Shown: piece after piece, positions 54,116 to 63,085 of the stretch | Position numbering within the stretch: the stretch's first letter is position 1 | How the letters are laid out: each line of letters starts with the position of its first letter | Assembly (NCBI RefSeq): GCF_037151175.1 | Contig: NZ_JBBCOR010000005.1 | Coordinates: 124,001 to 188,000, forward strand | From: Asaia sp003994335 | GTDB lineage: Bacteria; Pseudomonadota; Alphaproteobacteria; Acetobacterales; Acetobacteraceae | DNA: 64,000 nt | Reading direction: 5' to 3' | Notes under the pieces: model-generated | Seen by the model: the letters and a program-made list of their open reading frames with translations, nothing else | Database searches by the model: none | Told to the model about the DNA's origin: nothing | Made by a program: the position numbers and the translations under genes

Positions 54116-55938
54116 TGTGCGGAATCTGCGGCGTCGTCGGACACAAGAATGCCACTCCGCTCATCGTCGAGGCGCTCAGGCGCCTCGAATATCGCGGATA
54201 TGATTCTGCCGGGATTGCCAGCCTGGAGGACGGGCGCATCGCCCGTCGTCGTGCGGCGGGCAAGCTCGATAATCTGCAGGCTGTGCTGGATGTCCAGCCG
54301 CTGACCGGTATCACCGGGATTGGGCATACGCGCTGGGCGACACATGGCCTTCCCAATGAGACCAATGCTCACCCTCATGCGACCGATCGTGTGGCGATCG
54401 TGCATAACGGCATCATCGAGAATTACGAGGAACTGAAAGCGGAGATGGTGGCGATCGGTCGCCATTTCACCTCGGAAACCGACACTGAATGCGTTGCCCA
54501 GCTGGTCGATTTCTATCTCGATCAGGGGATGGCGCCGCGCGAGGCCGCCAGCAAGACCCTGGGCCGCCTTCAGGGCGCGTACGCGCTTGCAATGATTTTC
54601 ACCGGCCATGAGGGGCTCCTGATCGGGGCGCGCCACGGCGCACCGCTCGCGGTGGGCTTTGGCGAAGGTGAGATGTTTCTCGGGTCAGATAGTCTCGCCC
54701 TTGCGCCACTGGCGCGACGCATTGCCTATCTGGATGACGGGGATTGGTGCGTTCTCCAGCCCGATAGTGTCGAGTTCTATGACGCATCCGGGCAGCGTGT
54801 GCAGCGTGCTGTCCAGACGATCGCACTGATCGCGGGAACGGTCGGCAAGGATGGCTATCGCCACTACATGGAAAAGGAGCTCCATGAACATCCGGTGGTA
54901 ATCGGCCAGACATTGCAGCGCATCATCGACCCCGTGACGCGTGACATCGCCCTGCCTGAATTCCCGTTCGATATGGCGGAATTGCCGCGCGCCATCATCA
55001 CGGCCTGTGGTTCTGCGTTCTACGCTGGCCTGGTTGCCCGCTACTGGCTCGAGGCGGAGGCGCGTCTGCCGGTCGATATCGATGTCGCTTCCGAGCTGCG
55101 TTATCGCAATCCGCCGCTCACGCCCAGAGGCATGGCGCTGATGATCTCGCAATCGGGGGAAACAGCCGATACGCTTGCTGCGTTGCGCAGCCTGCGTGAG
55201 CGCGAGCAGCACATCGTCTCCATCCTCAATGTCGAGGGAAGCACGATGGGCCGCGAGAGCGATGTTGTGCTCGGAATGGTCGCCGGCCCCGAGATTTCGG
55301 TTGCCAGTACCAAGGCCTTCACCGCTCAGCTCTCGGTTCTGGCCGTGCTGACCATCGCCATAGCCCGTGCGCGTGGCGTGATGTCAACCAAGCGCGAGGG
55401 CGACCTCCTGGCGCATCTGCTGGATCTGCCGTCGCGAGCGGCTGAGGTCTTCTCGAGGGTGAGCGATATCCAGGCCATGGCGGCAGCCGTGTCGGAAGCG
55501 CGCGACGTGCTCTATCTGGGCCGGGGTATCTGCTTCCCGGTTGCTCTGGAAGGCGCCCTCAAGCTCAAGGAGATCTCCTATATCCACGCCGAGGCTTATG
55601 CGGCGGGCGAGATGAAGCACGGACCGATCTCGCTGATCGACAAGGATGTGCCCATTGTCGTCATCGCGCCTTCGACCATTCTGTTCGACAAGACGCTGTC
55701 GAATATCCAGGAGGCAAAGGCGCGCGGCGGACGCATCATGGCCTTTACCGACCAGAAGGGGGCGGAAAGGCTGAGTGGTCTGGCCGAACATATGGTGATC
55801 CTGCCCGATGTCGATCCGTTCGTGGCCCCCATCCTCTACACGATTCCGGTCCAGATCCTGGCCTATGAAGTGGCCCTGCGTCGGGGCACCGATGTCGATC
55901 AGCCGCGCAATCTCGCCAAATCTGTGACCGTGGAGTAA
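54115..55938 (+). CDS. glmS: Glutamine-fructose-6-phosphate aminotransferase
   Basis: A 607-residue amidotransferase making glucosamine-6-P from fructose-6-P and glutamine. The N-terminal Cys2 (MCGICGVVG) is the glutaminase nucleophile; GHTRWATHG and two SIS isomerase domains follow. It is translationally coupled to glmU. No glmS ribozyme is expected or seen. Confidence 0.97.
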   Translation: MCGICGVVGHKNATPLIVEALRRLEYRGYDSAGIASLEDGRIARRRAAGKLDNLQAVLDVQPLTGITGIGHTRWATHGLPNETNAHPHATDRVAIVHNGIIENYEELKAEMVAIGRHFTSETDTECVAQLVDFYLDQGMAPREAASKTLGRLQGAYALAMIFTGHEGLLIGARHGAPLAVGFGEGEMFLGSDSLALAPLARRIAYLDDGDWCVLQPDSVEFYDASGQRVQRAVQTIALIAGTVGKDGYRHYMEKELHEHPVVIGQTLQRIIDPVTRDIALPEFPFDMAELPRAIITACGSAFYAGLVARYWLEAEARLPVDIDVASELRYRNPPLTPRGMALMISQSGETADTLAALRSLREREQHIVSILNVEGSTMGRESDVVLGMVAGPEISVASTKAFTAQLSVLAVLTIAIARARGVMSTKREGDLLAHLLDLPSRAAEVFSRVSDIQAMAAAVSEARDVLYLGRGICFPVALEGALKLKEISYIHAEAYAAGEMKHGPISLIDKDVPIVVIAPSTILFDKTLSNIQEAKARGGRIMAFTDQKGAERLSGLAEHMVILPDVDPFVAPILYTIPVQILAYEVALRRGTDVDQPRNLAKSVTVE

Positions 55939-55969
55939 CCTGCCCCGAAACAGTCAGGGGGCCGTAAAA

Positions 55970-56941
55970 ATGCCAGGATCGGGACCAGCGATACTCATCC
56001 AGGGGGCGGGCGTAGCTGGCCTCGTGACTGCCGTCACCCTTGCGGAAAAAGGGGCTCAGGTCACTTTGCATGAGGCCGGTCCGCGCATCGGAAGTGGGGC
56101 CTCGTGGTATGCTGGCGGCATGCTCGCGCCGTGGTGTGAGGCAGAATCTGCACCGGAAGAAGTCACACGTGACTCACTGGACTCTCTGCAATGGTGGGCT
56201 GATCACGTTCCGGGCGTGTTGCGCAATGGCAGCCTTGTCGTGGCGCCGCCACGCGATCAGGTCGAGCTTGCCCGTTTCGGGCGCAGGACAAGCCATTTCG
56301 AGACGATTGACGCGCCCAGGATTGCAGCGCTCGAACCCGATCTTGAGGGACGTTTTGATAAGGCGTTGTATTTTGCAGAAGAGGGGCATGTTGATCCACG
56401 TCTCGCTCTGGCGCGTCTGAAGGAGCGCCTCCTGACCCTTGGGGGGCATATCCGGCTCGATACCACCCGGATCGACGAGGATTTCGATTGGGTCATCGAT
56501 TGCACCGGTATCGAGGCGCGTGAAGCGGAACCGAAATTACGCGGTGTTCGCGGTGAGATGATTCTGGTCCGCTGTCTCGAGATGCGTTTGCACCGTCCGG
56601 TGAGGATGCTGCATCCGCGCATCCCGATCTATATCGTGCCGCGCGAGCAGGGCATCTTCATGGCGGGGGCCACCATGGTCGAGAGCGATGACGACCGAGC
56701 CATCACCGTCAGGGCCATGAGCGAATTGCTGAACGCGCTCTACACGCTGCACCCGGCTTTCGCCGAAGCGGAGATCATCGAGGCGAATGCAGGCATACGA
56801 CCGTCTTATCCTGATAATGTACCCCGTGTGCATTGTGACGGGCGTCGCATTACCGTCAATGGTATGTATCGCCATGGCTTTCTGCTGTCGCCTGCACGCG
56901 CAGCGGAGGTGGGTCGCATCATTTTCCCGGGAACGTCCTGA
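55970..56941 (+). CDS. thiO: Glycine oxidase ThiO
   Basis: A 323-residue FAD-dependent DAO-family oxidase making iminoglycine for the thiazole moiety of thiamine. FAD-binding GAGVAGLVTAV is near the N-terminus; SWYAGGMLAPWCE and NGMYRHGFLLSPA are family signatures. It follows glmS by 31 nt and precedes thiS, thiG and thiE. No TPP riboswitch fits in the short gap. Confidence 0.9.
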   Translation: MPGSGPAILIQGAGVAGLVTAVTLAEKGAQVTLHEAGPRIGSGASWYAGGMLAPWCEAESAPEEVTRDSLDSLQWWADHVPGVLRNGSLVVAPPRDQVELARFGRRTSHFETIDAPRIAALEPDLEGRFDKALYFAEEGHVDPRLALARLKERLLTLGGHIRLDTTRIDEDFDWVIDCTGIEAREAEPKLRGVRGEMILVRCLEMRLHRPVRMLHPRIPIYIVPREQGIFMAGATMVESDDDRAITVRAMSELLNALYTLHPAFAEAEIIEANAGIRPSYPDNVPRVHCDGRRITVNGMYRHGFLLSPARAAEVGRIIFPGTS

Positions 56942-57039
56942 TCCCGCTGCGGGACCGGTCGTCCTGATGTCATGAAACAGGCAGCGTACACCTGCCTTCC
57001 CGCCGCGCGTTGCGCACAGACGAATTTGGAGGAAACGCC

Positions 57040-57237
57040 TTGCAGATAATCGTGAATGACGAGACAAAGCGCATCAGCAGTCGCTATCTCTCTGAGATCC
57101 TGATCGAGCTTGGCTATGGCGGATCGAAGGTGGCGACCGCAATCGATGGGGTTTTTGTTCCCCGCTCGGCCCGGTCGGGTAGAGAATTGCAGGAAGGCGC
57201 GAGGCTCGAGATTCTCGCCCCGATGCAGGGGGGCTGA
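57040..57237 (+). CDS. thiS: Thiamine sulfur-carrier protein ThiS
   Basis: A 65-residue ubiquitin-like sulfur carrier ending in Gly-Gly (MQGG), which is thiocarboxylated for thiazole synthesis. It starts at TTG 57040 with GGAGG 7 nt upstream. The upstream TTG at 57010 lacks a site. Confidence 0.9.
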   Translation: MQIIVNDETKRISSRYLSEILIELGYGGSKVATAIDGVFVPRSARSGRELQEGARLEILAPMQGG

Positions 57238-57240
57238 TCG

Positions 57241-58014
57241 ATGCGCGCTTATGGAACTGAACTTGCTTCGCCCCTGATGCTGGGAACCGCCCTGTATGAC
57301 AGTCCCGCTGTCCTGGCGGCCTCGGTCGAGGCGGCCCGTCCCGGGGCGGTGACGGTGTCATTGCGTCGAGAGTCGGCCGGCGAGCAGGCTGGCCAGGCCT
57401 TCTGGGAACTTGTACGCGGGCTCGACGTGCCTGTACTGCCCAATACGGCGGGCTGTCATACCGTGCGTGAGGCCGTGACGACGGCGCAGATGGCCCGCGA
57501 GGTTTTTGACACTGACTGGATCAAGCTCGAGGTGATCGGGCAGGGCGATTTGTTGCAGCCCGATGTCTTCGCTCTTGTGGAAGCTGCCCGCATCCTGACT
57601 GAAGAGGGCTTCAAGGTCTTTCCCTATACGACGGAGGATCTGGTCGTGGCCGAGCGGTTGCTGCGTGCCGGTTGCGAATTGCTGATGCCGTGGGGCGCGC
57701 CGATCGGGTCGGGCAGGGGGCTCAATAATCTTTTCGGCCTGCGCGCCTTGCGCGCGCATTTCCCGGAAATACCGATGGTGATCGATGCAGGCATCGGACG
57801 CCCCTCCCATGCCGTGACGGCGTTCGAACTTGGCTATGACGCCATTCTGATCAATACGGCAGTCGCGAAGGCGGGTGAGCCCGTCGCCATGGCGGAGGCC
57901 TTTCGCTTGGCGTGCGACGTCGGCCGCCTGGCTCGTAAGGCCGATCCCATGGAGGAACGCGACATGGCGGTGCCCTCTACGCCCACCCTTGGCAAGGCAG
58001 TATTTGCGTCATGA
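57241..58014 (+). CDS. thiG: Thiazole synthase ThiG
   Basis: A 257-residue TIM-barrel enzyme joining DXP, iminoglycine and ThiS thiocarboxylate into the thiazole phosphate. The Schiff-base Lys is K95 in DWIKLEVIG; the MPWGAPIGSGRGLNN phosphate site follows. It starts 3 nt after thiS and overlaps thiE by 4 nt. Confidence 0.95.
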   Translation: MRAYGTELASPLMLGTALYDSPAVLAASVEAARPGAVTVSLRRESAGEQAGQAFWELVRGLDVPVLPNTAGCHTVREAVTTAQMAREVFDTDWIKLEVIGQGDLLQPDVFALVEAARILTEEGFKVFPYTTEDLVVAERLLRAGCELLMPWGAPIGSGRGLNNLFGLRALRAHFPEIPMVIDAGIGRPSHAVTAFELGYDAILINTAVAKAGEPVAMAEAFRLACDVGRLARKADPMEERDMAVPSTPTLGKAVFAS

Positions 58015-58622
58015 CCAGCCGTCTTCCGTCTCCCATTTACCCAGTTGTCGATCACCCGCGTTGGGTCGATCGCCTCGGCGCGGCCGGGGCGCGCTTCATT
58101 CAGCTGCGCTTGAAGAACCTCGATCCGGAAACGCTGCGCGCCCAGGTGATCGAGGGACAGGAGGCCGCAGTGCGCCACAACGTGCGCCTCGTACTGAATG
58201 ACTGCTGGCAACTCGCCATCGAGCTTGGCATCGACTACATCCATATCGGGCAGGAAGATCTCGACACGGCTGATCTCGATCAGATCAGGGCAGCGCGCAT
58301 TGCCTTTGGGATCTCGACCCATTCGCATGAGGAGCTCGCGCGCGCCCTTTCGGTCGCCCCTGATTACGTCGCCCTCGGTCCGATCTGGGAGACAAAGCTC
58401 AAAAAGATGATCTGGGACCCCCAGGGTGTCGAGAAACTGGCGGAGTGGCGGCGTCTGATCGGCCCGGATATGCCCCTCGTGGCCATAGGCGGGATCACCC
58501 TCGCGCGCGCGACCTCTTGTATCGCAGCAGGAGCCGATAGTGTTGCCGCCGTGTCCGACTTCATCGCTTCAGACACGCCCGAAGCTCAGGTGCAAGCCTG
58601 GCTCGCGGCCTGCGGCCACTGA
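58011..58622 (+). CDS. thiE: Thiamine-phosphate synthase ThiE
   Basis: A 203-residue TIM-barrel enzyme coupling HMP-PP to thiazole phosphate. FIQLRLKN near the N-terminus, the IHIGQEDLDTADL phosphate region, and ALGPIWETKLKKM match the family, with a shift from the common GPIFPTxTK. IGGITLARA closes the site. Last gene of thiOSGE. The hydroxymethylpyrimidine genes are not in the window. Confidence 0.9.
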   Translation: MTSRLPSPIYPVVDHPRWVDRLGAAGARFIQLRLKNLDPETLRAQVIEGQEAAVRHNVRLVLNDCWQLAIELGIDYIHIGQEDLDTADLDQIRAARIAFGISTHSHEELARALSVAPDYVALGPIWETKLKKMIWDPQGVEKLAEWRRLIGPDMPLVAIGGITLARATSCIAAGADSVAAVSDFIASDTPEAQVQAWLAACGH

Positions 58623-58727
58623 AAAGACTTAATATTTCTTTCAGGATGGCAGACGAACCCTCGCCGTTGCGGGGAGATTCGCGTATAGGATGTGGGTAAC
58701 ACAAAAAATGAGGGAGAGCGCGCGCCC

Positions 58728-61316
58728 ATGATGGTGACGGGACTGGCTGCCATTATTCTGGCGCTGGCGCTGCTGATGGTTCTGATCAGCGCGGTACAGC
58801 CTTTGGCCCGGCGGCTTGAGGTTTCGGAAACCGTTCTGCTTGCGCTGGCCGGCATCGGTATTGGTGCGGCGGCGGATCTGCTGCTCCGCTCTTCACTCAC
58901 CGAGATTTTCGACGGTGCCGCAGAAACACTGCTCTATTTCCCGATCAATAGTGAAGCGTTCCTGCTGATATTCCTGCCAATTCTGGTGTTTCAGGGGGCG
59001 CTTGCGATTGATGTGCGCCGTCTTGCGCATGAAACGGCCACCGTTCTGCTTCTCGCGGTCGTCGCGGTTCTCGTCTCTACGCTCACCATTGGCATGGCGC
59101 TCTACCCCTTCGCGGGTCAGACACTGGTCGTCTGTCTGCTTCTTGGCTCTATCGTCGCCACGACAGATCCGTCTGCGGTGGCGGGGATCTTTCGTGAGAT
59201 CGGCGCTGCGTCGCGTCTGACCCGTCTGGTTGAGGGCGAGGCACTGCTCAACGATGCTGCGGCCATTGCGATTTTTTCGATCCTCCTCGCCTCGGTGACG
59301 TCTCACCGTCATATTGAACTCGGCGAGACGGTGATCGATTTCTTCGCGTCCTTTGGTGGGGCGATGGTTGTTGGTGTTGCTGTCGGGCGTCTCACGCTGC
59401 TTCTGATTGCAGGGCTCGGCGGATCGGCGGCCGCAGAAATCACCCTGACACTGGCCCTGCCGTATGTCGTCTATATTCTCTGCGACGAATTCCTGGGATT
59501 TTCGGGGGTGGTTGCAACCGCGGCTTCGGGGCTCACGCTCTCTGTCTATGGACCTTCCACCTTCAGACCGCAGGTCTGGCGCTTCCTGAACGAACTCTGG
59601 GTTCAGCTCGTCTTTTGGGCTGGTTCGTTGGTGTTTGTCCTGGCATCCATGCTCGTGCCGCGCCTCCTGATCGGTATGACGCGCTGGGACTGCGTTTTGA
59701 TCCTGATCGCGACGGTGGCCGGGATGCTGGCGCGAGGCGCGGTGGTATTCGGGTTGCTCCCCATTCTGGCGGCCTTCAAGCTCTCACCACCGGTGCCGGC
59801 GCCATTCAAGACCACTATGGTCTGGGGTGGGTTACGCGGCGCCATCACTCTGGCGCTTGCCCTCGCCGTCACCGAAAACCAGCGCGTTTCCACCTCTACC
59901 GCGCATTTCATCGGCATCATTGCCACAGGTTTTGTGCTGATCACGCTCCTCGTGAATGGTACGACGCTGCGATATCTGGTGGTTTTCCTCAAGCTTGACC
60001 AGTTGCCCGCCATCGATCAGGCGATGCGCCATCAGGTGCTCAGCAGCGGTCTGGCGCAGGTGGCGGAGCGTACGCATACGCTCGCCGATGAACTCGGCTT
60101 TGGGGCAGGGACCCAGAAAACGATCATCGGGCAGATCGAGCGACGCGCGCAGGAGGAAAGCGAAGCCAACACCTTTGATACTGCTCTGGGCGACCGTCAG
60201 CGCGTGACCCTGGCGCTGATCACTATCGCCAATCGCGAGCGCTCATTGCTGCTGGATCTGTTTCGCATACGCGGCTTGTCACGCCGGGTCATGGAAACCC
60301 TGCTGCGCTCATCCGAAGCTATGGTTGATGGCGCTCGGCTGGAGGGGCGCTACGGTTACGTACGCGCCCTGCGCCGCAGGCTGCGGCCCACCATGCGTTT
60401 TCGTGTGGCGCAGATGCTGCATCGGCGCTTTCATATCGATCAACCGCTCATGTTCTGCATGTCGGAGCGCTTCGAGATGCTTGTCATCGCGCATCTGGTT
60501 TCGCTCTCGCTCATGCGCTTCATGCATGAACGGCTGGAGCCTACGTTGGGCACACGCATTGGGGAGATCGTTTCGGAGGTTCTTGGTCGCCAACGCCGTA
60601 TGCTTGATGACGCCTTGGAGATGATGCGCCTGCATTATCAGGGCTATTCCGAAGCACTGGAGAGCCGCATCCTGCACCAGATCGCGCTGCGCCTTGAGGA
60701 AGAGGAATATGATGAACTCCTGTCGGATAACCTCGTCAGTGAGGAGCTTCATCGCGAGCTGTTGAAGGACGTCGAGAAGCGTCAGGAGCGCCTGGAGAAG
60801 CCTCTGCGCTTCAACCTCAAGAGCGGCATCGAACAGAGGCTGCGCTCTTTCCCGGCTTTTCGGGGCGTGCCAGATGGCGTCCTGCACGATCTCGCCATGA
60901 ACATCTCGCTGCGTTTTGCCTCGCCGGGTGAGGTATTGCTGCGCCGCAATGGCAAGATCAAGATGGTCTACGCTGTCGTGGCCGGTCTGGCTGAGGTGCA
61001 CATTGCCGAGCAGGACGTGCAGTTCGGGGCAGGGGATTTGATCGGGGCGGCACCGCTCATCAACGAGACATTCTCACGTGGAACGGTGCGGACACTCCAG
61101 TTCTGCCATCTGCTGGCGATCCCGGCCTCGCTCTTTCGTCGTCTGGTCGAGGAATATCCGATCGTGCGCCGCACCATTGATGAGCGCGCCGAGGCGCGCC
61201 TGGCGGAAGGCCACAGGCTCTCGCTGGTGCTGGGAGGGGACAAGGAACCTTTCATCCCGGCGAGGGAACTGATCAAGGCGGGAAACCGGGAGAGCCTCAA
61301 CGAAAGCAACAGCTGA
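58728..61316 (+). CDS. CPA1 Na+/H+ antiporter with C-terminal cyclic-nucleotide-binding-like domain
   Basis: An 862-residue inner-membrane protein. About 12 hydrophobic segments cover residues 1-420, with ATTDPSAVAG and GEALLNDAAAIAIF (Asn-Asp ion site) of NhaP/NHE carriers. A long cytoplasmic region follows, helical, and residues ~700-840 resemble a CNBD (AFRGVPDGVLHDLAMNISLR, DLIGAAPLINETFSRGTV). The phosphate cassette lacks the usual GE Glu (GAAPL). The arrangement recalls plant SOS1 and animal SLC9C. I chose ATG 58728 with GAGGGAG about 10 nt upstream. Confidence 0.87.
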   Translation: MMVTGLAAIILALALLMVLISAVQPLARRLEVSETVLLALAGIGIGAAADLLLRSSLTEIFDGAAETLLYFPINSEAFLLIFLPILVFQGALAIDVRRLAHETATVLLLAVVAVLVSTLTIGMALYPFAGQTLVVCLLLGSIVATTDPSAVAGIFREIGAASRLTRLVEGEALLNDAAAIAIFSILLASVTSHRHIELGETVIDFFASFGGAMVVGVAVGRLTLLLIAGLGGSAAAEITLTLALPYVVYILCDEFLGFSGVVATAASGLTLSVYGPSTFRPQVWRFLNELWVQLVFWAGSLVFVLASMLVPRLLIGMTRWDCVLILIATVAGMLARGAVVFGLLPILAAFKLSPPVPAPFKTTMVWGGLRGAITLALALAVTENQRVSTSTAHFIGIIATGFVLITLLVNGTTLRYLVVFLKLDQLPAIDQAMRHQVLSSGLAQVAERTHTLADELGFGAGTQKTIIGQIERRAQEESEANTFDTALGDRQRVTLALITIANRERSLLLDLFRIRGLSRRVMETLLRSSEAMVDGARLEGRYGYVRALRRRLRPTMRFRVAQMLHRRFHIDQPLMFCMSERFEMLVIAHLVSLSLMRFMHERLEPTLGTRIGEIVSEVLGRQRRMLDDALEMMRLHYQGYSEALESRILHQIALRLEEEEYDELLSDNLVSEELHRELLKDVEKRQERLEKPLRFNLKSGIEQRLRSFPAFRGVPDGVLHDLAMNISLRFASPGEVLLRRNGKIKMVYAVVAGLAEVHIAEQDVQFGAGDLIGAAPLINETFSRGTVRTLQFCHLLAIPASLFRRLVEEYPIVRRTIDERAEARLAEGHRLSLVLGGDKEPFIPARELIKAGNRESLNESNS

Positions 61317-61381
61317 GACGTTGTTGCGGCTTGAAATCTGCCTCATGTTCGTTTGCGTTTGATTTGCTCCATGGTGGGTAG

Positions 61382-61451
61382 ATCGAACTTCATAGGGCAA
61401 GGTTTGGATCCATCCCGCAAAGCCCCTCTACCGAATATCTGAAAGTTCGAT
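61382..61451 (+). other. Nested inverted repeats after the antiporter
   Basis: ATCGAACTT (61382-61390) pairs with AAGTTCGAT (61443-61451), and GGGC/GCCC lies inside, possibly forming a ~70-nt structured element in the 260-nt gap to spoVR. It could be a terminator-like structure or a small RNA. The support is weak. Confidence 0.3.
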
Positions 61452-61526
61452 AAGATATATTATGCCAACTCGCATATGGCCCGATCTGCGATCTGGCCGC
61501 CATTTCTGCCGCGCACTGCGATCGTG

Positions 61527-61576
61527 ATCGCCATTCTGGCTGCGCGCGATACACAGTCGCGCAGCCAGAATGCGAT
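61527..61576. terminator. Long hairpin after spoVR
   Basis: ATTCTGGCTGCGCG (61533-61546) and CGCGCAGCCAGAAT (61558-61571) form a perfect 14-bp stem, extended by C-G and ATCG/CGAT past one bulge. It begins directly after the spoVR stop on the minus strand. There is no T-run. Confidence 0.6.
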
Positions 61577-63085
61577 TCACGCCAAGGCGTAGCTGCCAAG
61601 TTCCGCGCCAGTCTGACTGTCAACTTCCTTCAGAATGACGCCATAACCCCAGAGCGCGCCGAGATGTTCCAGTGTGAGCCTTGCATCCGTAGGTTGCAGA
61701 AGCTTTCCTGGACGTGTGCGGTGCTCCAGGCGCAATATGCGGTCCCCTGTCAGGTCCGCCCCGACGATCTCGATCTCCTCAGCCAGCAAACCCGGATCGT
61801 AAGAGGCCGCTACAGAGCGCCGGATGTCGCGATAGCCAGGATCGTCATGAATGGCGTCGACGAGGAGATATGGTTGAGACAGATCGTCCTCGAGCCGGAA
61901 CAACCTGAAGTCGCGCATAACCTTTGGTGACAGGAACTGCTGCACGAAACTCTCGTCACGATACTCCGCCCAAGCGTGATGAAGCGTGCCGATGGGATCC
62001 TGGTTGCCCGCATGCCCGGGGAACCAGCGTTTGTCCTCCTCTGTGGGGTCTGTGCAGACGCGTGCGATGTCGGTCATCATCGCGAAGCCCAGCGCATAAG
62101 GATTGAAATTGGGCCCTCCCCCTTCATCAAAGCCACGCTGGGTGATGACGTTGCTGGTCGAGTGGATCACCTCCAGAATGGCAGCGTCGTCGATCAGCTT
62201 CTTGTCATGCAGGCGATGCATGATGAAGTTGTGCACCCAGGTGGCGCAGCCTTCATTCATCAGCTTGGCCTGCGGCTGCGGGTAGAAATACTGCGCGGTC
62301 AGCCGGACGATGCGGATGATTTCACGTTCCCAATTGGCCAGGCGCGGTGCGTGTTTCTCTAGGAAATAAAGAATATTTTCTTCAGGCAGGCCGAGACTCG
62401 CACCTTGATCATCCGCGTCGCTGCCGGTCTTCGCCTGATGCTGCGCCTCGGGGAGTGTGCGCCAGAGATCGTTGAAGTTCTCATCCTCATAGGCACGCCT
62501 TTCCCTAGCGCGCTCCTGCTCCTGACGCAGATCGAGCCGCTTGCTGCCTGTATGACGGTCGACGCCCTGGCTCTGCAGGGCATGGGCGGCGTCAAGGATC
62601 CGCTCGACCGCCCTCACCCCATATTTCTCCTCGCAGCGGGCGACGTAGCCTCGCGCGAATTCGAGGTAGTCTAGGATCTGGGTTGAGTCGGTCCATTCGC
62701 GGAAAAGCCGGTTATTTTTGAAAAAATGGTTATGGCCGAAGGCTGCATGGGCAATGACCAGCGCCTGCATGGTGGCCGTGTTTTCCTCCATCAAATAGGA
62801 GATGCAGGGGCTGGAATTGATCACGACCTCATAGGCCAGGCCCATCAATCCCCGTTTATAAGCGTTCTCATGCGAGACGAAGCGCTTGCCCGCCGACCAG
62901 TGCGGATAGCTGATGGGCATGCCGTGAGACGTATACACATCGAGCATCTGCTCGGAGGTAATGATCTCGATGCGATTGGGATAGGTATCGAGCTTGAGCT
63001 CCTCGCTCGCTATGCGGTCGATCTCCCCATAGCAATCCCGCAATGTCGAGAAAGTCCAGTCTGTGCCGGTGTAGAGCATGGTCAT
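61577..63085 (-). CDS. spoVR: SpoVR family protein
   Basis: A 502-residue SpoVR/YcgB protein, the usual length. Family marks are PISYPHWSAGKRF, GHNHFFKNN, NEGCATWVHNFIMHRLHD and FNPYALGFAMMTDI. Its biochemical role is unknown; it is found with PrkA kinase and YeaH in stationary-phase or stress operons. Its ATG overlaps the yeaH stop by 4 nt, so they are coupled. PrkA is expected beyond the right edge. Confidence 0.93.
   Translation of the reverse strand: MTMLYTGTDWTFSTLRDCYGEIDRIASEELKLDTYPNRIEIITSEQMLDVYTSHGMPISYPHWSAGKRFVSHENAYKRGLMGLAYEVVINSSPCISYLMEENTATMQALVIAHAAFGHNHFFKNNRLFREWTDSTQILDYLEFARGYVARCEEKYGVRAVERILDAAHALQSQGVDRHTGSKRLDLRQEQERARERRAYEDENFNDLWRTLPEAQHQAKTGSDADDQGASLGLPEENILYFLEKHAPRLANWEREIIRIVRLTAQYFYPQPQAKLMNEGCATWVHNFIMHRLHDKKLIDDAAILEVIHSTSNVITQRGFDEGGGPNFNPYALGFAMMTDIARVCTDPTEEDKRWFPGHAGNQDPIGTLHHAWAEYRDESFVQQFLSPKVMRDFRLFRLEDDLSQPYLLVDAIHDDPGYRDIRRSVAASYDPGLLAEEIEIVGADLTGDRILRLEHRTRPGKLLQPTDARLTLEHLGALWGYGVILKEVDSQTGAELGSYALA

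Noticed and set aside
55939..55969. TPP riboswitch ahead of thiO
   Set aside because: Only 31 nt separate glmS and thiO, too short for the element.
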